In this document: positions 49,406 through 60,500 of the stretch, piece by piece | How positions within the stretch are numbered: position 1 is the first letter of the stretch | Layout: each line of letters opens with the position of its first letter | NCBI RefSeq assembly: GCF_016735515.1 | Contig: NZ_JAERQZ010000001.1 | Location: 3,584,746-3,648,745, forward strand | Reading direction: 5' to 3' | Origin: Piscinibacter sp. HJYY11 | Lineage (GTDB): Bacteria > Pseudomonadota > Gammaproteobacteria > Burkholderiales > Burkholderiaceae_C | DNA length: 64,000 bases | Position numbers and translations under genes: made by a program | The notes under the pieces: model-generated | What the model saw: the letters and a program-made list of their open reading frames with translations, nothing else | What the model was told of the DNA's origin: nothing | Databases searched by the model: none

Positions 49406-51280
49406 CTAGATTTCCACCTTCGAGCCGAGCTCGACGACTCGGTTGGTGGGCAGGCTCAGGTATTCAGAGGCACCACTCGCGTTGTGGTGCATGCTCGCGA
49501 AGAGCTTCTCGCGCCACATCGTCATGCCCTGGCCGAAGGTCGGGATCACGATGTCGCGCGACAGGAAGTACGAGGTCTCCATGTCGTCCAGCTGCACGCC
49601 GCGGTGGCGCAGCAAGGCCAGCGCCTCCGGCACGTCGGGGTCGTTCTTGAAGCCGAAGTTGAGCGTGACCTGCCAGCAGTCTCGGCCCAGCGGCATGATC
49701 TCGCAACGCTTGTCAAAGCCGATCCACGGGATCTCGTGGTGCGTCACCGTCACGAAGAGGTTGGTCTCGTGCAGCACCTTGTTGTGCTTCAGGTTGTGCA
49801 GCAGTGCGTTCGGCGTCACGCCGGCTTCCGGCACCAGGAACACGGCCGTGCCGGCCACCCGCGTCGGCGGGCTCACGAACACGGCCTCGAGGAAGCTCTT
49901 GAGGTCGATCGCGTCGTCACGCAGGCGCTCACGCATCAGCGCACGGCCCTGCTTCCAGGTCGTCATCAGGGTGAACATCGCGGCGCCGATGACCACCGGG
50001 AACCAGCCGCCATCGAGCAGCTTGCGGGAGGTGGCTGCAAAGAGCAGCAGGTCGACCAGGAAGAAGAACCCGGTCGCGGCGACGCACACCGCCCAGGGGT
50101 AGTTCCAGGCGTAGCGGATGACGAAGAAGGTCATCAGCGTGGTGATGAGCATGTCGATGGTGACGGCGATGCCGTAGGCTCCGGCGAGCCGGCTGCTGCT
50201 GCCGAACATCACCACCGCCAGCACGATGGCGACGTACAGGCTCCAGTTGATGAAGGGCACGTAGACCTGGCCCGTTTCCTTCACCGAGGTGTGCAGCACG
50301 CGCAGGCGGGGCAGGTAGCCGAGCTGGATGGCCTGCTTGGTGATGGAGAAGGCGGCGGTGATGAGGGCCTGCGAGGCGATCACCGCGGCGCAGGTGGCCA
50401 GCCCGATCAATGGGTACACCGCCCAGGTGGGCGCCATTTCGTAGAACGGGTTCTTCACGTTCTGCGGTTGGGCGAGGAGCATCGCGCCCTGGCCGAAATA
50501 GTTCAGCAGCAGCGTGGGCATCGCCAGGCCGAACCATGCCAGGCGGATGGGCTTCTTCCCGAAGTGGCCCATGTCGGCATACAGCGCTTCGACGCCGGTC
50601 ACGCAGAGCACCACCGCGCCGAGCGCGACGAAGGTGACGCCCGGGTGGTTGAGCGCGAAGCTCAGGGCGAAGGTCGGGCTGAGCGCGGTGAGGATCGTCG
50701 GATTGGCGACGATGTGCGGCAGGCCCATCAGTCCCAGGACGAGGAACCAGGTCACCATCACCGGGCCGAAGAGCTTGCCCATGAGGCCGGTGCCATGGCG
50801 TTGCACGAAGAACAGCACCGTCAGCACCGCGAGCGATGCCGGCACGATGAAGCTGTGCAGGCCCGGGGCCGCGACTTCCAGGCCCTCCATCGCGCTGAGC
50901 ACGGTGATGGCCGGGGTGATGACCCCGTCGCCAAAGAAGACCGAGGTGCCGAAGATGCCGATGATCATCAGCACCCGGTGCAGGCGCCGCCGGCCGTGCA
51001 CCGCCCGCGAGGCCAGCGCGAGCATCGCGATCAGGCCGCCTTCGCCGTTGTTGTCGGCCCGCAGGATGAGGCCCACGTACTTGAGCGACACCACGACGGT
51101 GATCGTCCAGAACATCATCGACAACACGCCGTAGATGTTGTCCGGTGTCAGAGGCACCCGCCCATGGGCGAACACTTCCTTGATCGCGTAGAGCGGGCTG
51201 GTGCCGATGTCGCCGTAGACGACACCGATGGCGGCGAGCGTGAGGGCGGCGAGGCCGGAGGTAGGGCGCTGAGGGTTCAC
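49406..51280 (-). CDS. kup: Kup-type potassium/proton symporter
   Basis: A 624-aa potassium transporter with twelve helices in the first about 440 residues and a cytosolic C-terminal domain. Diagnostic: [35 protein letters not shown], and [24 protein letters not shown]. It takes up potassium at low affinity with protons. Start is GTG at 51278-51280, just before the conserved opening. It follows gshA by 121 bp and precedes benE. Confidence 0.95.
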   Translation of the reverse strand: MNPQRPTSGLAALTLAAIGVVYGDIGTSPLYAIKEVFAHGRVPLTPDNIYGVLSMMFWTITVVVSLKYVGLILRADNNGEGGLIAMLALASRAVHGRRRLHRVLMIIGIFGTSVFFGDGVITPAITVLSAMEGLEVAAPGLHSFIVPASLAVLTVLFFVQRHGTGLMGKLFGPVMVTWFLVLGLMGLPHIVANPTILTALSPTFALSFALNHPGVTFVALGAVVLCVTGVEALYADMGHFGKKPIRLAWFGLAMPTLLLNYFGQGAMLLAQPQNVKNPFYEMAPTWAVYPLIGLATCAAVIASQALITAAFSITKQAIQLGYLPRLRVLHTSVKETGQVYVPFINWSLYVAIVLAVVMFGSSSRLAGAYGIAVTIDMLITTLMTFFVIRYAWNYPWAVCVAATGFFFLVDLLLFAATSRKLLDGGWFPVVIGAAMFTLMTTWKQGRALMRERLRDDAIDLKSFLEAVFVSPPTRVAGTAVFLVPEAGVTPNALLHNLKHNKVLHETNLFVTVTHHEIPWIGFDKRCEIMPLGRDCWQVTLNFGFKNDPDVPEALALLRHRGVQLDDMETSYFLSRDIVIPTFGQGMTMWREKLFASMHHNASGASEYLSLPTNRVVELGSKVEI

Positions 51281-51352
51281 GTTCGACCAGGCCGCGGGCT
51301 GGGCGTGGTGGAGTCACGAAGGGGGCATATTGTGCTCCGCGGCCCGGGGCCG

Positions 51353-51380
51353 TCACGCCGGCCGGTTTCGCCCGGCGTGA
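51353..51380. other. Hairpin in the gshA-kup gap
   Basis: TCACGCCGG (51353-51361) pairs perfectly with CCGGCGTGA (51372-51380) over a 10-base loop. It lies 21 bp past the gshA stop and 72 bp before the kup start on the minus strand. No U-tract follows, so it may stop transcription only with Rho or simply stabilise the gshA transcript end. Confidence 0.4.
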
Positions 51381-51401
51381 ACGATGTTGCAATGCAGCAA
51401 C

Positions 51402-52697
51402 TTACTCGTAGACTTCCGCGTCCGGGTCGGTGGCCTCGAGTTCGTACGAGGCCGCGAGCATGGCCAGCCGGGCGATCACGCCATACATGTAGAAGCGGTT
51501 CGGGGCGCTCGCTCCGGGCTTGACGCCGGGCTTGGGCAGCTGGTTCGACTCGGCAAAGGCCAGCGGCACGAAGCTCGCCCCTGGGGAGTTGAGGTTCTCG
51601 TCGATGCCGCGCTCGGCGTTCACGCGGTAGAAGCCGCCGACCACGTAGCGGTCGATCATGTAGACCACCGGCTCGGCCACGGCATCGTGCACACGCTCGT
51701 AGGTGGGCACGCCTTCCTGCAGGATGACCTCGCTCACCTCCTGGCCGTCCTTGATGACGCTCATCTTGTTGCGCGTCTTGCGGTTGAGGTCGATCAGGTC
51801 CTTGGGGTCCCGCACGGTCATGATGCCCATGCCGTAGGTGCCGGCGTCGGCCTTCACGATGATGAAGGGCTTCTCCTGGATGCCGTATTCCTTGTACTTG
51901 CGGCGCACCTTGCCGAGCAGCGCCTCGGCATTGCTCATCAGGCAGTCCTGGCCGGTGCCGTCGGTGAAATTGACCTCGCCGCACTTGGCGAACATCGGGT
52001 TGATGAGCCACGGGTCCATGCCCAGCAGCTTGGCGAACTTCTTGGCCACCTCTTCATAGGCCTGGAAGTGGTTGGTCTTGCGGCGCACTGCCCAGCCGGC
52101 GTGCAGCGGCGGCAGCAGGTACTGCTCGTGCAGGCCTTCCAGCACCTTCGGGATGCCGGCCGACAGGTCGTTGTTGAGCAGGATGGTGCAGGGGTCGAAG
52201 TCCTTCAGCCCCAGGCGGCCGCGGGTGCGGATCAAGGGCTCGAGCATCAGCGAGCTGCCGTCGGGCAGGTCGAGCTGGGTGGGCGACTTGATGGTCTCGT
52301 CGAGCGTGCCCAGGCGCACGTTGAGTCCGGCCTGGTGAAAGATCTGCTTCAGGCGCGCGACGTTCGAGAGATAGAAGGTGTTGCGCGTGTGACGCTCGGG
52401 GATCAGCAGCAGGTTCTTCGCCTCGGGGCAGATCTTCTCGATGGCGGCCATCGCGGCCTGCACGGCCAGCGGCAGCATTTCCTGCGTGAGGTTGTTGAAG
52501 CCGCCGGGGAAGAGGTTGGTGTCGACCGGCGCGAGCTTGAAGCCCGCATTGCGCACGTCGACCGAGGTGTAGAAGGGCGGCGTGTGCTCCATCCACTCCA
52601 GCCGGAACCAGCGCTCGATGGCCGGCAGCGATTCGAGGATGCGCTGCTCGAGTTCGTTGATCGGGCCGGTGAGTGCGGTGATGAGGTGAGGAACCAT
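51402..52697 (-). CDS. gshA: Glutamate-cysteine ligase, ATP-grasp proteobacterial type
   Basis: A 431-aa enzyme for the first step of glutathione synthesis. It belongs to the short GshA class found in betaproteobacteria, not the E. coli 518-aa type. Markers are HLITALTGPINELEQRILESL, ERHTRNTFYLSNVARLKQIF and the conserved FIIVKADAGTYGMGIMTVRDP, with VYMIDRYVVGGFYRVN near the end. The start at 52697 was chosen from this conserved opening; upstream in-frame codons are not conserved. It heads the minus-strand run kup-benE-gshB-uup. Confidence 0.94.
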   Translation of the reverse strand: MVPHLITALTGPINELEQRILESLPAIERWFRLEWMEHTPPFYTSVDVRNAGFKLAPVDTNLFPGGFNNLTQEMLPLAVQAAMAAIEKICPEAKNLLLIPERHTRNTFYLSNVARLKQIFHQAGLNVRLGTLDETIKSPTQLDLPDGSSLMLEPLIRTRGRLGLKDFDPCTILLNNDLSAGIPKVLEGLHEQYLLPPLHAGWAVRRKTNHFQAYEEVAKKFAKLLGMDPWLINPMFAKCGEVNFTDGTGQDCLMSNAEALLGKVRRKYKEYGIQEKPFIIVKADAGTYGMGIMTVRDPKDLIDLNRKTRNKMSVIKDGQEVSEVILQEGVPTYERVHDAVAEPVVYMIDRYVVGGFYRVNAERGIDENLNSPGASFVPLAFAESNQLPKPGVKPGASAPNRFYMYGVIARLAMLAASYELEATDPDAEVYE

Positions 52698-52808
52698 GGC
52701 AGGGGCCCGAAGAAAGACAGGGTGGAGTGCTTGGAATTCTAGGCAGATGGGGTGCGATGCGGCGTCCACAAGCACCGCACCGGAAGCACGAGCAAACGGC
52801 GCACCATG

Positions 52809-52835
52809 AAAAAAGGCCACCATGCGGTGGCCTTT
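52809..52835 (-). terminator. Intrinsic terminator of the amtB operon
   Basis: GGCCACC (52815-52821) and GGTGGCC (52826-52832) form a 7-bp stem, extended by AA/TT pairs. On the minus strand it is followed by a run of six T. It lies 22 bp past the amtB stop. The opposite strand also has TTT after the stem, so weak bidirectional action is possible. Confidence 0.85.
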
Positions 52836-52856
52836 CAGTTGGCAGCAAGTGCCTGC

Positions 52857-54356
52857 TTACTGGTGGTATGCGGTTTCGCCGTGCGACGTGATGTCCAGGC
52901 CTTCGCGTTCCTCTTCTTCCGGCACGCGCAGACCGATCACCAGGTCGACGATCTTGAAGGCGATCACCGAGACCACGCCCGACCACACGATGGTCAGGAG
53001 CACAGCCTTCAGCTGGATCCAGACCTGGGTGCCGATCGGGTTGGAGATGACCGAGGCCGTGACCCAGTCGCCGACCAGGCCGGGGCCACCCAGGGCCTGC
53101 GTGTTGAACACGCCGGTCAGGATGGCGCCGACGATGCCGCCGACACCGTGCACGCCGAACACGTCGAGCGAGTCATCCGCGCCGAGCAGCTTCTTCAGGC
53201 CGTTGACGCCCCACAGGCAGGCGAAGCCGGCGACGAAGCCGATCACGATCGCGCCCATCAGGCCGACGTTGCCGGCAGCCGGGGTGATGGCCACCAGGCC
53301 AGCCACGGCGCCGGAAGCGGCACCCAGCATCGAGGCCTTGCCGCGCATCAGCGCTTCACCGATCGACCAGGCGAGCACCGCCGCGGCCGTGGCCGAGAAG
53401 GTGTTCATGAAGGCCAGCACGGCGCTGTTGCCTGCTTCGAGCGCGGAGCCGGCGTTGAAGCCGAACCAGCCCACCCACAGCAGCGAGGCACCGACCATGG
53501 TCAGCGTCAGCGAGTGCGGGGTGAAGGCTTCCTTGCCGTAGCCCACGCGCTTGCCGATCATGAAGGCACCCACCAGACCGGCGACGGCGGCGTTGATGTG
53601 CACCACGGTGCCGCCGGCGAAGTCGAGCGCGCCCCACTGCCAGATCAGGCCGGCCTTGGCGGTCATCGCGTCAGCCACTTCCTTGCTGGCGTAGGCGTCC
53701 GGGCCCATCCAGAACCAGACCATGTGGGCGATCGGTGCGTAGCTGAAGGTGAACCAGAGCACCATGAACAGCAGCACGGCGCTGAACTTGATGCGCTCGG
53801 CGAAGGCGCCGATGATCAGGCAGCAGGTGATGCCGGCGAAGGTGGCCTGGAAGGCCGCGAACAGCAGCTCGGGGATGTAGACGCCCTTGCTGAAGGTGGC
53901 CGCCATCGCGAAGGTGCCGGCGCTCGAGTCGAACAGCCCCTTCATGAACAGCCGGTCGAAGCCGCCGATGTACGCGTTGCCTTCGGTGAACGCCAGGCTG
54001 TAGCCGTAGATGCACCACAGCACGACGATCAGCGAGAAGGTGACGAGCACCTGCATCAGCACCGACAGCATGTTCTTGCTGCGCACCAGGCCGCCGTAGA
54101 ACAGCGCGAGGCCGGGCACCGTCATCATGATGACGAGCAGGGTGGCGACGATCATCCAGGCCACGTCGCCCTTGTTGGCGACGGGGGCCGCCGCGGCGGG
54201 TGCCGAAGCGGCTTCGGCGGCCGAAGCCGCAGCAGGTGCAGCGACGGCTGCCGCCGAGGCAGCCGCCTCAGGGGCCGAAGCCGCCTGGGCCATCACGGCC
54301 CCGCTGAAGCCCAGGACCGCGAGGCCCAGGGCGAGGGTTGCAATGAGTTTCTTCAT
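52857..54356 (-). CDS. amtB: Ammonium transporter AmtB
   Basis: A 499-aa inner-membrane ammonium channel with eleven helices. A signal peptide (1-23) and an unusually Ala-rich linker (about 24-58) precede the first helix (WMIVATLLVIMMTVPGLALFYGGLVRSKN). Family markers are DFAGGTVVHINAAVAGLVGA and the FGVHGVGGIVGAILTGVF segment with the second pore His. Transport is gated by GlnK, which is encoded 29 bp upstream. The operon order is porin, glnK, amtB. Confidence 0.96.
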   Translation of the reverse strand: MKKLIATLALGLAVLGFSGAVMAQAASAPEAAASAAAVAAPAAASAAEAASAPAAAAPVANKGDVAWMIVATLLVIMMTVPGLALFYGGLVRSKNMLSVLMQVLVTFSLIVVLWCIYGYSLAFTEGNAYIGGFDRLFMKGLFDSSAGTFAMAATFSKGVYIPELLFAAFQATFAGITCCLIIGAFAERIKFSAVLLFMVLWFTFSYAPIAHMVWFWMGPDAYASKEVADAMTAKAGLIWQWGALDFAGGTVVHINAAVAGLVGAFMIGKRVGYGKEAFTPHSLTLTMVGASLLWVGWFGFNAGSALEAGNSAVLAFMNTFSATAAAVLAWSIGEALMRGKASMLGAASGAVAGLVAITPAAGNVGLMGAIVIGFVAGFACLWGVNGLKKLLGADDSLDVFGVHGVGGIVGAILTGVFNTQALGGPGLVGDWVTASVISNPIGTQVWIQLKAVLLTIVWSGVVSVIAFKIVDLVIGLRVPEEEEREGLDITSHGETAYHQ

Positions 54357-54385
54357 GGTGGGTTGTCTCTCGTTCGTCTTGTGCG

Positions 54386-54739
<354 letters not shown>

Positions 54740-54750
54740 TTACGGGTGGG

Positions 54751-55515
54751 TTAGAAGGTTCGCTTGATGCCGAAGAACACGCCGTCCTTGCCGAGGTTGG
54801 CGCCACTCGGGTCGTAGTAGGCATGGCCGTTGATGTTGGCCGGGACGGTCTTGGTGTTGGTGCCGACGAAGGAGAGGCTCACCACGGTGCCCGAGATGTC
54901 CTTGCTGAGCGTCAGCGAGTAGTCGGTGTACGAGAGCGTGCTGGTGTAGCCCTTGACCTTCTGGTAGCCGACGTGCGGGGTCAGGCTGAAGCCCTCGGGC
55001 AGGCTGAAGGTGGCGCTGAGGTCGAGGTAGCCGCTGCCCTTGCTGTCGCGGTTGCCGAAGAGGTTGCTCGTCGAGTGCGAGTACTTCAGCGTGGCCGGGC
55101 CGTAGGTGACGGCGCCATACACCTCGGTGGTGTTGGGATCGTCGTAGACGCTGCTCCAGGCCGGGGTCTCGGCGTCCGGGTAGATGTACTGCAGCACGCC
55201 GACGTCGAGCGTCAGGCCCGACACCACTTCCTTCTTCCAGCCGGCGTAGACGTCGATCTCGACGGTGGAGTCACCGCCCGAGTCGCGGATCCACTTGATG
55301 GTCGAGCCCCAGGTGCCGATGTAGAAGCCGGCGGGCAGCGCCAGGTCGGCGCCGAACTGCAGGGCCGGCTCGAAACGCGTCTGGGAGATGCCGCGGTAGC
55401 GGTAGTCGGTGACCGCGCCGAGGTTGAAGCTGAGCGGGCTGGCGTCTTGGGCAAAGGAAACGGCAGGCAGAGCCGAGCCCAGGGTGGCCAGAACCAGCAA
55501 CGACTTTTTGAGCAT
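54751..55515 (-). CDS. TorF-family putative outer-membrane porin
   Basis: A 254-aa outer-membrane protein. Signal peptide (1-22, ending in SFA) is followed by FNLGAVTDYRYRGISQTRFEPALQFGADLALP, the opening of the TorF/Gcw_chp family, and alternating beta strands ending in an aromatic (KRTF). It is the first gene of the set porin-glnK-amtB, 26 bp before glnK. Position suggests a pore for ammonium or other nitrogen compounds, expressed under nitrogen control; that is inference. The start at 55515 was chosen from the signal peptide. Confidence 0.85.
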   Translation of the reverse strand: MLKKSLLVLATLGSALPAVSFAQDASPLSFNLGAVTDYRYRGISQTRFEPALQFGADLALPAGFYIGTWGSTIKWIRDSGGDSTVEIDVYAGWKKEVVSGLTLDVGVLQYIYPDAETPAWSSVYDDPNTTEVYGAVTYGPATLKYSHSTSNLFGNRDSKGSGYLDLSATFSLPEGFSLTPHVGYQKVKGYTSTLSYTDYSLTLSKDISGTVVSLSFVGTNTKTVPANINGHAYYDPSGANLGKDGVFFGIKRTF

Positions 55516-55781
55516 GTAGTGTTCTCCGCGTTCAGAGTGGGTTTGGGGGCGGAGCCACGGTTTGCAGCTTTTGTGCCATGGTCGTTTTGGGGCGTCTCGC
55601 CCCAAAAGCGGATTGGCCCTCTCTGTTTCGCTCCAGTTCGGTGCCAAAAGCGGTTCTGCGGGTCGGTTTGGCACGATGGCGGTGCAGATCCGACCTTTGC
55701 GGGATGGCCGGCGCTTGGTGCCTGCGGACAATGCGTCCGCATCAAAACAAGGCGGCGCAGCCGCCACGCAGGGAGAAATGC

Positions 55782-56684
55782 ATGTCACTGGCGGTGATTC
55801 ACAGCCGCGCGCTCGACGGACTGGCGGCGCCCGAGGTCACGGTCGAGGTCCATCTGGCCAACGGGCTGCCGAGCTTCACCTTGGTGGGCCTCGCGGACAC
55901 CGAAGTGAAGGAGGCGCGGGAGCGGGTGCGCGCCGCGCTGCAGAACAGCGGACTCGAGTTTCCGTTCAACAAGCGCATCACCGTCAATCTAGCCCCCGCC
56001 GACCTGCCGAAGGAAACTGGCCGCTTCGACCTTCCCATTGCGCTCGGCATCCTGGCCGCCAGCGGCCAGGTCGATGCGGCGCTGCTGGGGCGCTACGAGT
56101 TCGCGGGCGAGTTGTCCTTGTCGGGCGAGTTGCGCCCGGTGCGGGGCGCGCTGGCGATGGGGCTCGCGCTCAAGCGCAGCGTCGGGGCGGCGGCCCGCGC
56201 GCTGGTGTTGCCACAAGGCAGCGCGCAGGAGGCGGCACTGGTGGAGGGCCTGCCGATCTATGGCGCGGCGCACCTGCTCGAGGTGGTACAGGCGCTGCGC
56301 CCCGGCGAGCCTTCTGAACGCGCCGAGCTGAAGCGGGCGCAGGCGAACGCGGTGCCCGTGGGTGCGGCGGTGCCCGACCTGCGCGACGTCAAGGGGCAGT
56401 CCGGCGCCAAGCGTGCGCTCGAAGTGGCCGCGGCCGGCGGCCATAGCCTGCTGATGATGGGGCCGCCCGGCACGGGCAAGTCGATGCTGGCCCAGCGCTT
56501 CGCTGGCCTGCTGCCGCCCCTCACACAGGACGAGGCGCTGGAGTCGGCCGCAGTGCTGAGCCTGTACCACGGGTTCTCACCCGAGCGGTGGCGGGTCCGT
56601 CGATTCCAGAGCCCGCACCACTCGGCCACGGCGGCGGCGCTGGTCGGTGGTGGGTCGCCGCCTCGGCCGGGCGAGATTGATTGA
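55782..56684 (+). pseudogene. comM: comM (YifB-type Mg-chelatase-like ATPase), truncated by an insertion
   Basis: The first 299 residues of ComM are intact: N-terminal Lon-protease-like domain (1-170) and the AAA+ domain with Walker A GPPGTGKS at 227-234. Just after the conserved PPRPGEI the reading frame meets D and then TGA at 56682-56684. Family members continue with SLAHxGVLFLDELPEF and run to about 500 residues, so Walker B and the C-terminal third are missing. Sequence beyond this point is of different composition. The rest of comM presumably lies past the right edge of the window. ComM is a branch-migration helicase for natural transformation, so this strain's protein is probably inactive. 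Confidence 0.9.
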
Positions 56685-56912
56685 AACCTATTTATTTCAG
56701 AATGATTGGCACTAGTTCGGAATATGCGCTGCCGAACGTCTAGAAATGGTCCGCATTGGATCCCTGGAAGCTAAGTGGCTGGCACCTGACAGCTCCGCGT
56801 CTCCACGTGAGACCAGCGCTTCATCCCTAACTTGAACGAAGCTCAGCTGCGGTAGCGCTGCTATACCTCGTTATGTGCGCGGTATACCTAAAACAGCGCT
56901 AGGGAGGACGCA
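56685..56912 (+). promoter_or_regulatory. Island leader with nested inverted repeat before the first gene
   Basis: This 228-bp A/T-richer stretch starts at the comM break and holds no gene. Near its end TAGCGCTG (56853-56860) pairs with CAGCGCTA (56894-56901), and inside this TATACC (56862-56867) pairs with GGTATA (56881-56886). GGTATACC is itself palindromic. The ribosome site AGGGAGG follows directly after the outer arm, 5-6 bases before the ATG at 56913. The element could be an operator, an RNA switch on translation, or a recombination site; the sequence does not decide. Confidence 0.4.
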
Positions 56913-57557
56913 ATGCCTTATGTCCCAGCTGGGCGAGCAAGACAATCGTTTTGCGCCGTTATAGCTGCACTGGTATCCAGCGGGCTGACTGGCTGCGGCG
57001 CTCTCACAGTGATGCAACGCAACCAAGTCGCAGGGGCGGTCGGCCTGGTGGCCGCATCGATGACGCCCAACGCCGACCTCGAGCAGACCTATTACCTTGG
57101 TAGCTTTGATCCACAGGGCCAGGTTCCACCAGCCGTATACAGAATCCGCGTACGCGGGCAGTCCAGCCTATTGAGCAATGTTCGGTTTGCGTCAAGCTGG
57201 GTGCCCGCGGAAGTGGTGGACGCACTGACCGGCGCGATTGAAATCAATCCGAAGGATGGGCGCCTCGACGTCAAGAATGACGGTGGAGGCGTCACGGGTA
57301 TCGCAAACGGCCGCGGTTTGGTCATGTTTGGCCCTGAAGGCTTTCGGGAGGCTCCCCGCAATCACCGTCTGGTGATCGTGATGGGCAGCAGCCCAGAAAC
57401 TGTCGACCAAGCTTTCAGCAGTGCGCTGGGAACCGTCGCCAAGGTGCGTGCCGGCGAATCAACGGTTGGCTTTGACAAAGGGATAGTTGACCTGCTCGCG
57501 TCCCTCGGAGACGAGAAGCTTCGCCTGCGTGCTTTGGTGAGGGAGAGCGAGCCATGA
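56913..57557 (+). CDS. Island lipoprotein, unknown function
   Basis: A 214-aa protein with a lipoprotein signal peptide; lipobox LTGC places the acylated Cys at residue 28. The mature chain is a mixed alpha/beta domain (YYLGSFDPQGQVPPAVYRIRVRGQSSLLSNVRFASSWVP and RLVIVMGSSPETVDQAFSSALGTVAKVR). No family is recognised. AGGAGG-like AGGGAGG precedes the ATG. Its TGA overlaps the ATG of the 1074-aa lipoprotein gene (ATGA at 57554-57557), so the two are co-translated and probably act together in the envelope. Confidence 0.78.
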   Translation: MPYVPAGRARQSFCAVIAALVSSGLTGCGALTVMQRNQVAGAVGLVAASMTPNADLEQTYYLGSFDPQGQVPPAVYRIRVRGQSSLLSNVRFASSWVPAEVVDALTGAIEINPKDGRLDVKNDGGGVTGIANGRGLVMFGPEGFREAPRNHRLVIVMGSSPETVDQAFSSALGTVAKVRAGESTVGFDKGIVDLLASLGDEKLRLRALVRESEP

Positions 57558-60500
57558 GGATCACAAAAGCTCTTGCTCTTGGAGCGGCCTGCGCTCTTTG
57601 GGGGTGCGCTGGCCTGCAGGTCGATGTCGACGTGTACAAGGGCCCGCTGGCGAACCTGCAATCAACACAGGCGCAACAGCTCGCCTCTATGGCGCTCGGC
57701 GCAAAGCCTCTGATCATCGAGTACCGAAATAGACTGCTCGATGATCTCACCGATCAAAAGTCTTGGACCCAGACGTACCTCGACCGCGCCAAGTACATCC
57801 CTGCATCGGCATGGAGCGCGATCGCCAGCATGCAAGGGGTCAAGCACACCGACGCAAGACTTCGTCGCGCACGGCATCTCAATGGGATCCTGACGTTCTA
57901 CCTGGACATCTGTCGACCCGCGGCACCAGCTCTCCCAGCCGTGGGCGCCTCCGCTCCTGCCGCAGGGGCCTCTGCCACAACAACGGGATCCCCTCCCGCA
58001 ACAATTGCTCCTGTTGCTCCTTCGACGGTAGCTCTCTCAGTCGAAGAAGGAGACTGTCTGCTTCCGGCAGATTCACAAGCTGCTGGTTTCGGCGGCCGAC
58101 CGCGTGAGGGGATCGAGAGTCTTGCGAAGGCAGCATCGGTGGCGGCGGTGAATCCGGCCTCAGCACCAAAGTTGGACCCGAGCACCTCCTTGTTGCTCAG
58201 CAACTCTCTAAGACGGTTCTGGAGCCGGGATCAGGACGAAGAAAGGCGATCCATCGAGCCCCGAGTGGCACTCGAACTTCTGCTGGTTGACTTTGCCGGT
58301 CGTGTTCAGTTCTTTACCAACAACCAGTGGGTGCTCTCGGATCCTGAAGAGAGCGAGAGCACTCCAGAGGCTGAGCGTCTCAAGACGCTGCTTGAAACTG
58401 TGAGCAACACCATCATGGTTCAGGCGGACGAACTCCGGCGGGAGGACCGGCACCGAGCGAATCAACTGAAGCTTCGGGCTGCTGAGCACGAGGCGGCCAT
58501 GATGGTGCGCAGGCCCACCGTCGAGTTGATGGTCGACGATCTTCGCCGGATGACCGAGTCCTGGTTGCAGCCACTCAGCCAACTTGGGTCGGCGACGACC
58601 TTGTCCGCACCGAAGCTCGATGCCAATCAGCGCAAGTCTCTCGATGAAGGTCTGGCGATTCGACGCCGCGCGATGATCGACGCCCTCTTGACCCGGCTTG
58701 TACTCGCGCCATCCCCCGCTGCCGATCGAGATGCCGTCACCAAGCTTGCCTCGCTCTTGAACTGCCAACCAAGGGAGCTTGAGGCATTCCATGCCTTAGT
58801 GCGTCGAGGGACACCTTCGGGCAAGTCAACCGTTGCACAGGCGCGTGCTGCGATCGACAAATGGGCTGCGGACCGCCTCAAGGTTGACGCGGACCTCGAT
58901 GCTGCCGTGCTGGCCGCCAAGCTCGACTATGTGCTGGCCGCCTCTCTTCAACGAGGTGTCACTGCACTGCCAGCGCTCGACGACCCAGCTGATGTCGCCC
59001 GGGATGAGGCTTGGAAGAAGCTGCGAATGGTCGCCGAGGCGCGTAGCGAGGACGTCGCAGCAAGCTACGACCAGCTCCAAGCCATTGCCAAGACCGCGGT
59101 CGGTGCATCCAGAGCGCAAGGAGATGTCCAGGTCGAGCGGTTGACGTCGGTCGCATTTGCGGAACTGAGGACGTTGCTGAAATCGCTTCGCGAAGAGGTG
59201 ATCAAGGCGGTCGCCAAGCGCGGCGAGCCGGATCCGAAGATCGTGAGAGAAGAGTTCGTCGTTGCGCTTAAGAGGAAACAGGAGGCGGAAAAGTCAGCGG
59301 GCAGGCGGCTACCAGAACTCGACGCTGCCTTGAGCGTAGTGGTGGCGCTTCCGCCCAATACAACGTTCACCGGTGCTGGTGGACCGCCGGCTGACGCGCT
59401 AGATGTGCTCGAAAACTACATTGCGTATCTCCGGTACAGCTACTTGGATGCAGTCGCCTCTGGAGGTGAGTCGAATCCAGATGCAAGGAACTACGCTGAG
59501 GCTCTCGTCCAAGCGCGAAAGCAACGATCAGACATGGTGTACGTGCGGCCGAGCAGCGCGTATCTGCGCTCTTCCTTGGCAGCTACGTTTGCACAGGAGA
59601 ACCCCTCCGTACAGTGGTCGAACATGCTGAACGACACCATTCAGTCGCTGATCCGCTCGAACAGGGAAAAGCCGCTCTCGAAGACAAGAGAAGACCTGGA
59701 CAAGGTCTTTTGGCAGAACATCAATCGTGTGCGTCTGAATGCTGGTGGCCTGACTAACTACGTCGTCGCCAAAGACGACATCGGCAACTGGTACGTAAAA
59801 GGAATGGGGGCCGATCCCAGCGCAATGATCAATGCAGCGAAGAACCTCGCGCTGTACAACATGGGCGGGCGGATGAACACTAATCTCCTGCGTGCCGATG
59901 AACTTCGCAACAAGCTGGACAACGACAAGGACGCGACAGCGACACAACGGACCACTTGGCAAGCCGAACTTGATAAAACGGTCAAGAACGAAGGGGGCGC
60001 CGGCATCACGGTCCGAAGCGGTGCACTCGGTTCCTATCAGACCCGTTACAGCAAACGCACCAAGGAACACTTGCAAGACCTGTCTTCAGCGCTGAAGGTG
60101 GGTCACTACAAGCAGTCGATCATTGAGAGGTGGACGGCGACGCTGGCTCCTCGTACGCCAGAGGCGCTCATCGCGGTGATGACAGCGCAGGAGAAGGCTT
60201 GGACGAAGGTCGTTGACGCAACACAAACCGCTCCAGCTGACAAAGCGCAGTCCGATGTTCTGATCGATGCTCTGAGGTGCCTTGAGCAGTACCGCAAGGC
60301 ACTGCGGGGTGCCGTGCTCCAGGACATTGCGTTGGTCGTCGCGCAAGAGCAGGAACTGAAGCAGGAACAGCAGAAGGTTCAGGCGTTGCTTCCGAAGGTT
60401 CAGGACGCACAAACTGCACAGGAGTCGAGCGCAGCCAAGGTGATCTCGAGTGCGGAAGCCGTCAAAAGGGCGATTGCGGCTGAAGAGTCGGCCGAGAAGA

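Noticed and set aside
48227..51523. Open frame of about 1100 codons on the plus strand opposite benE and kup
   Set aside because: It is a GC-bias shadow: the product is a run of Arg, His, Gln and Glu with no recognisable domain, while benE and kup are unmistakable on the minus strand.
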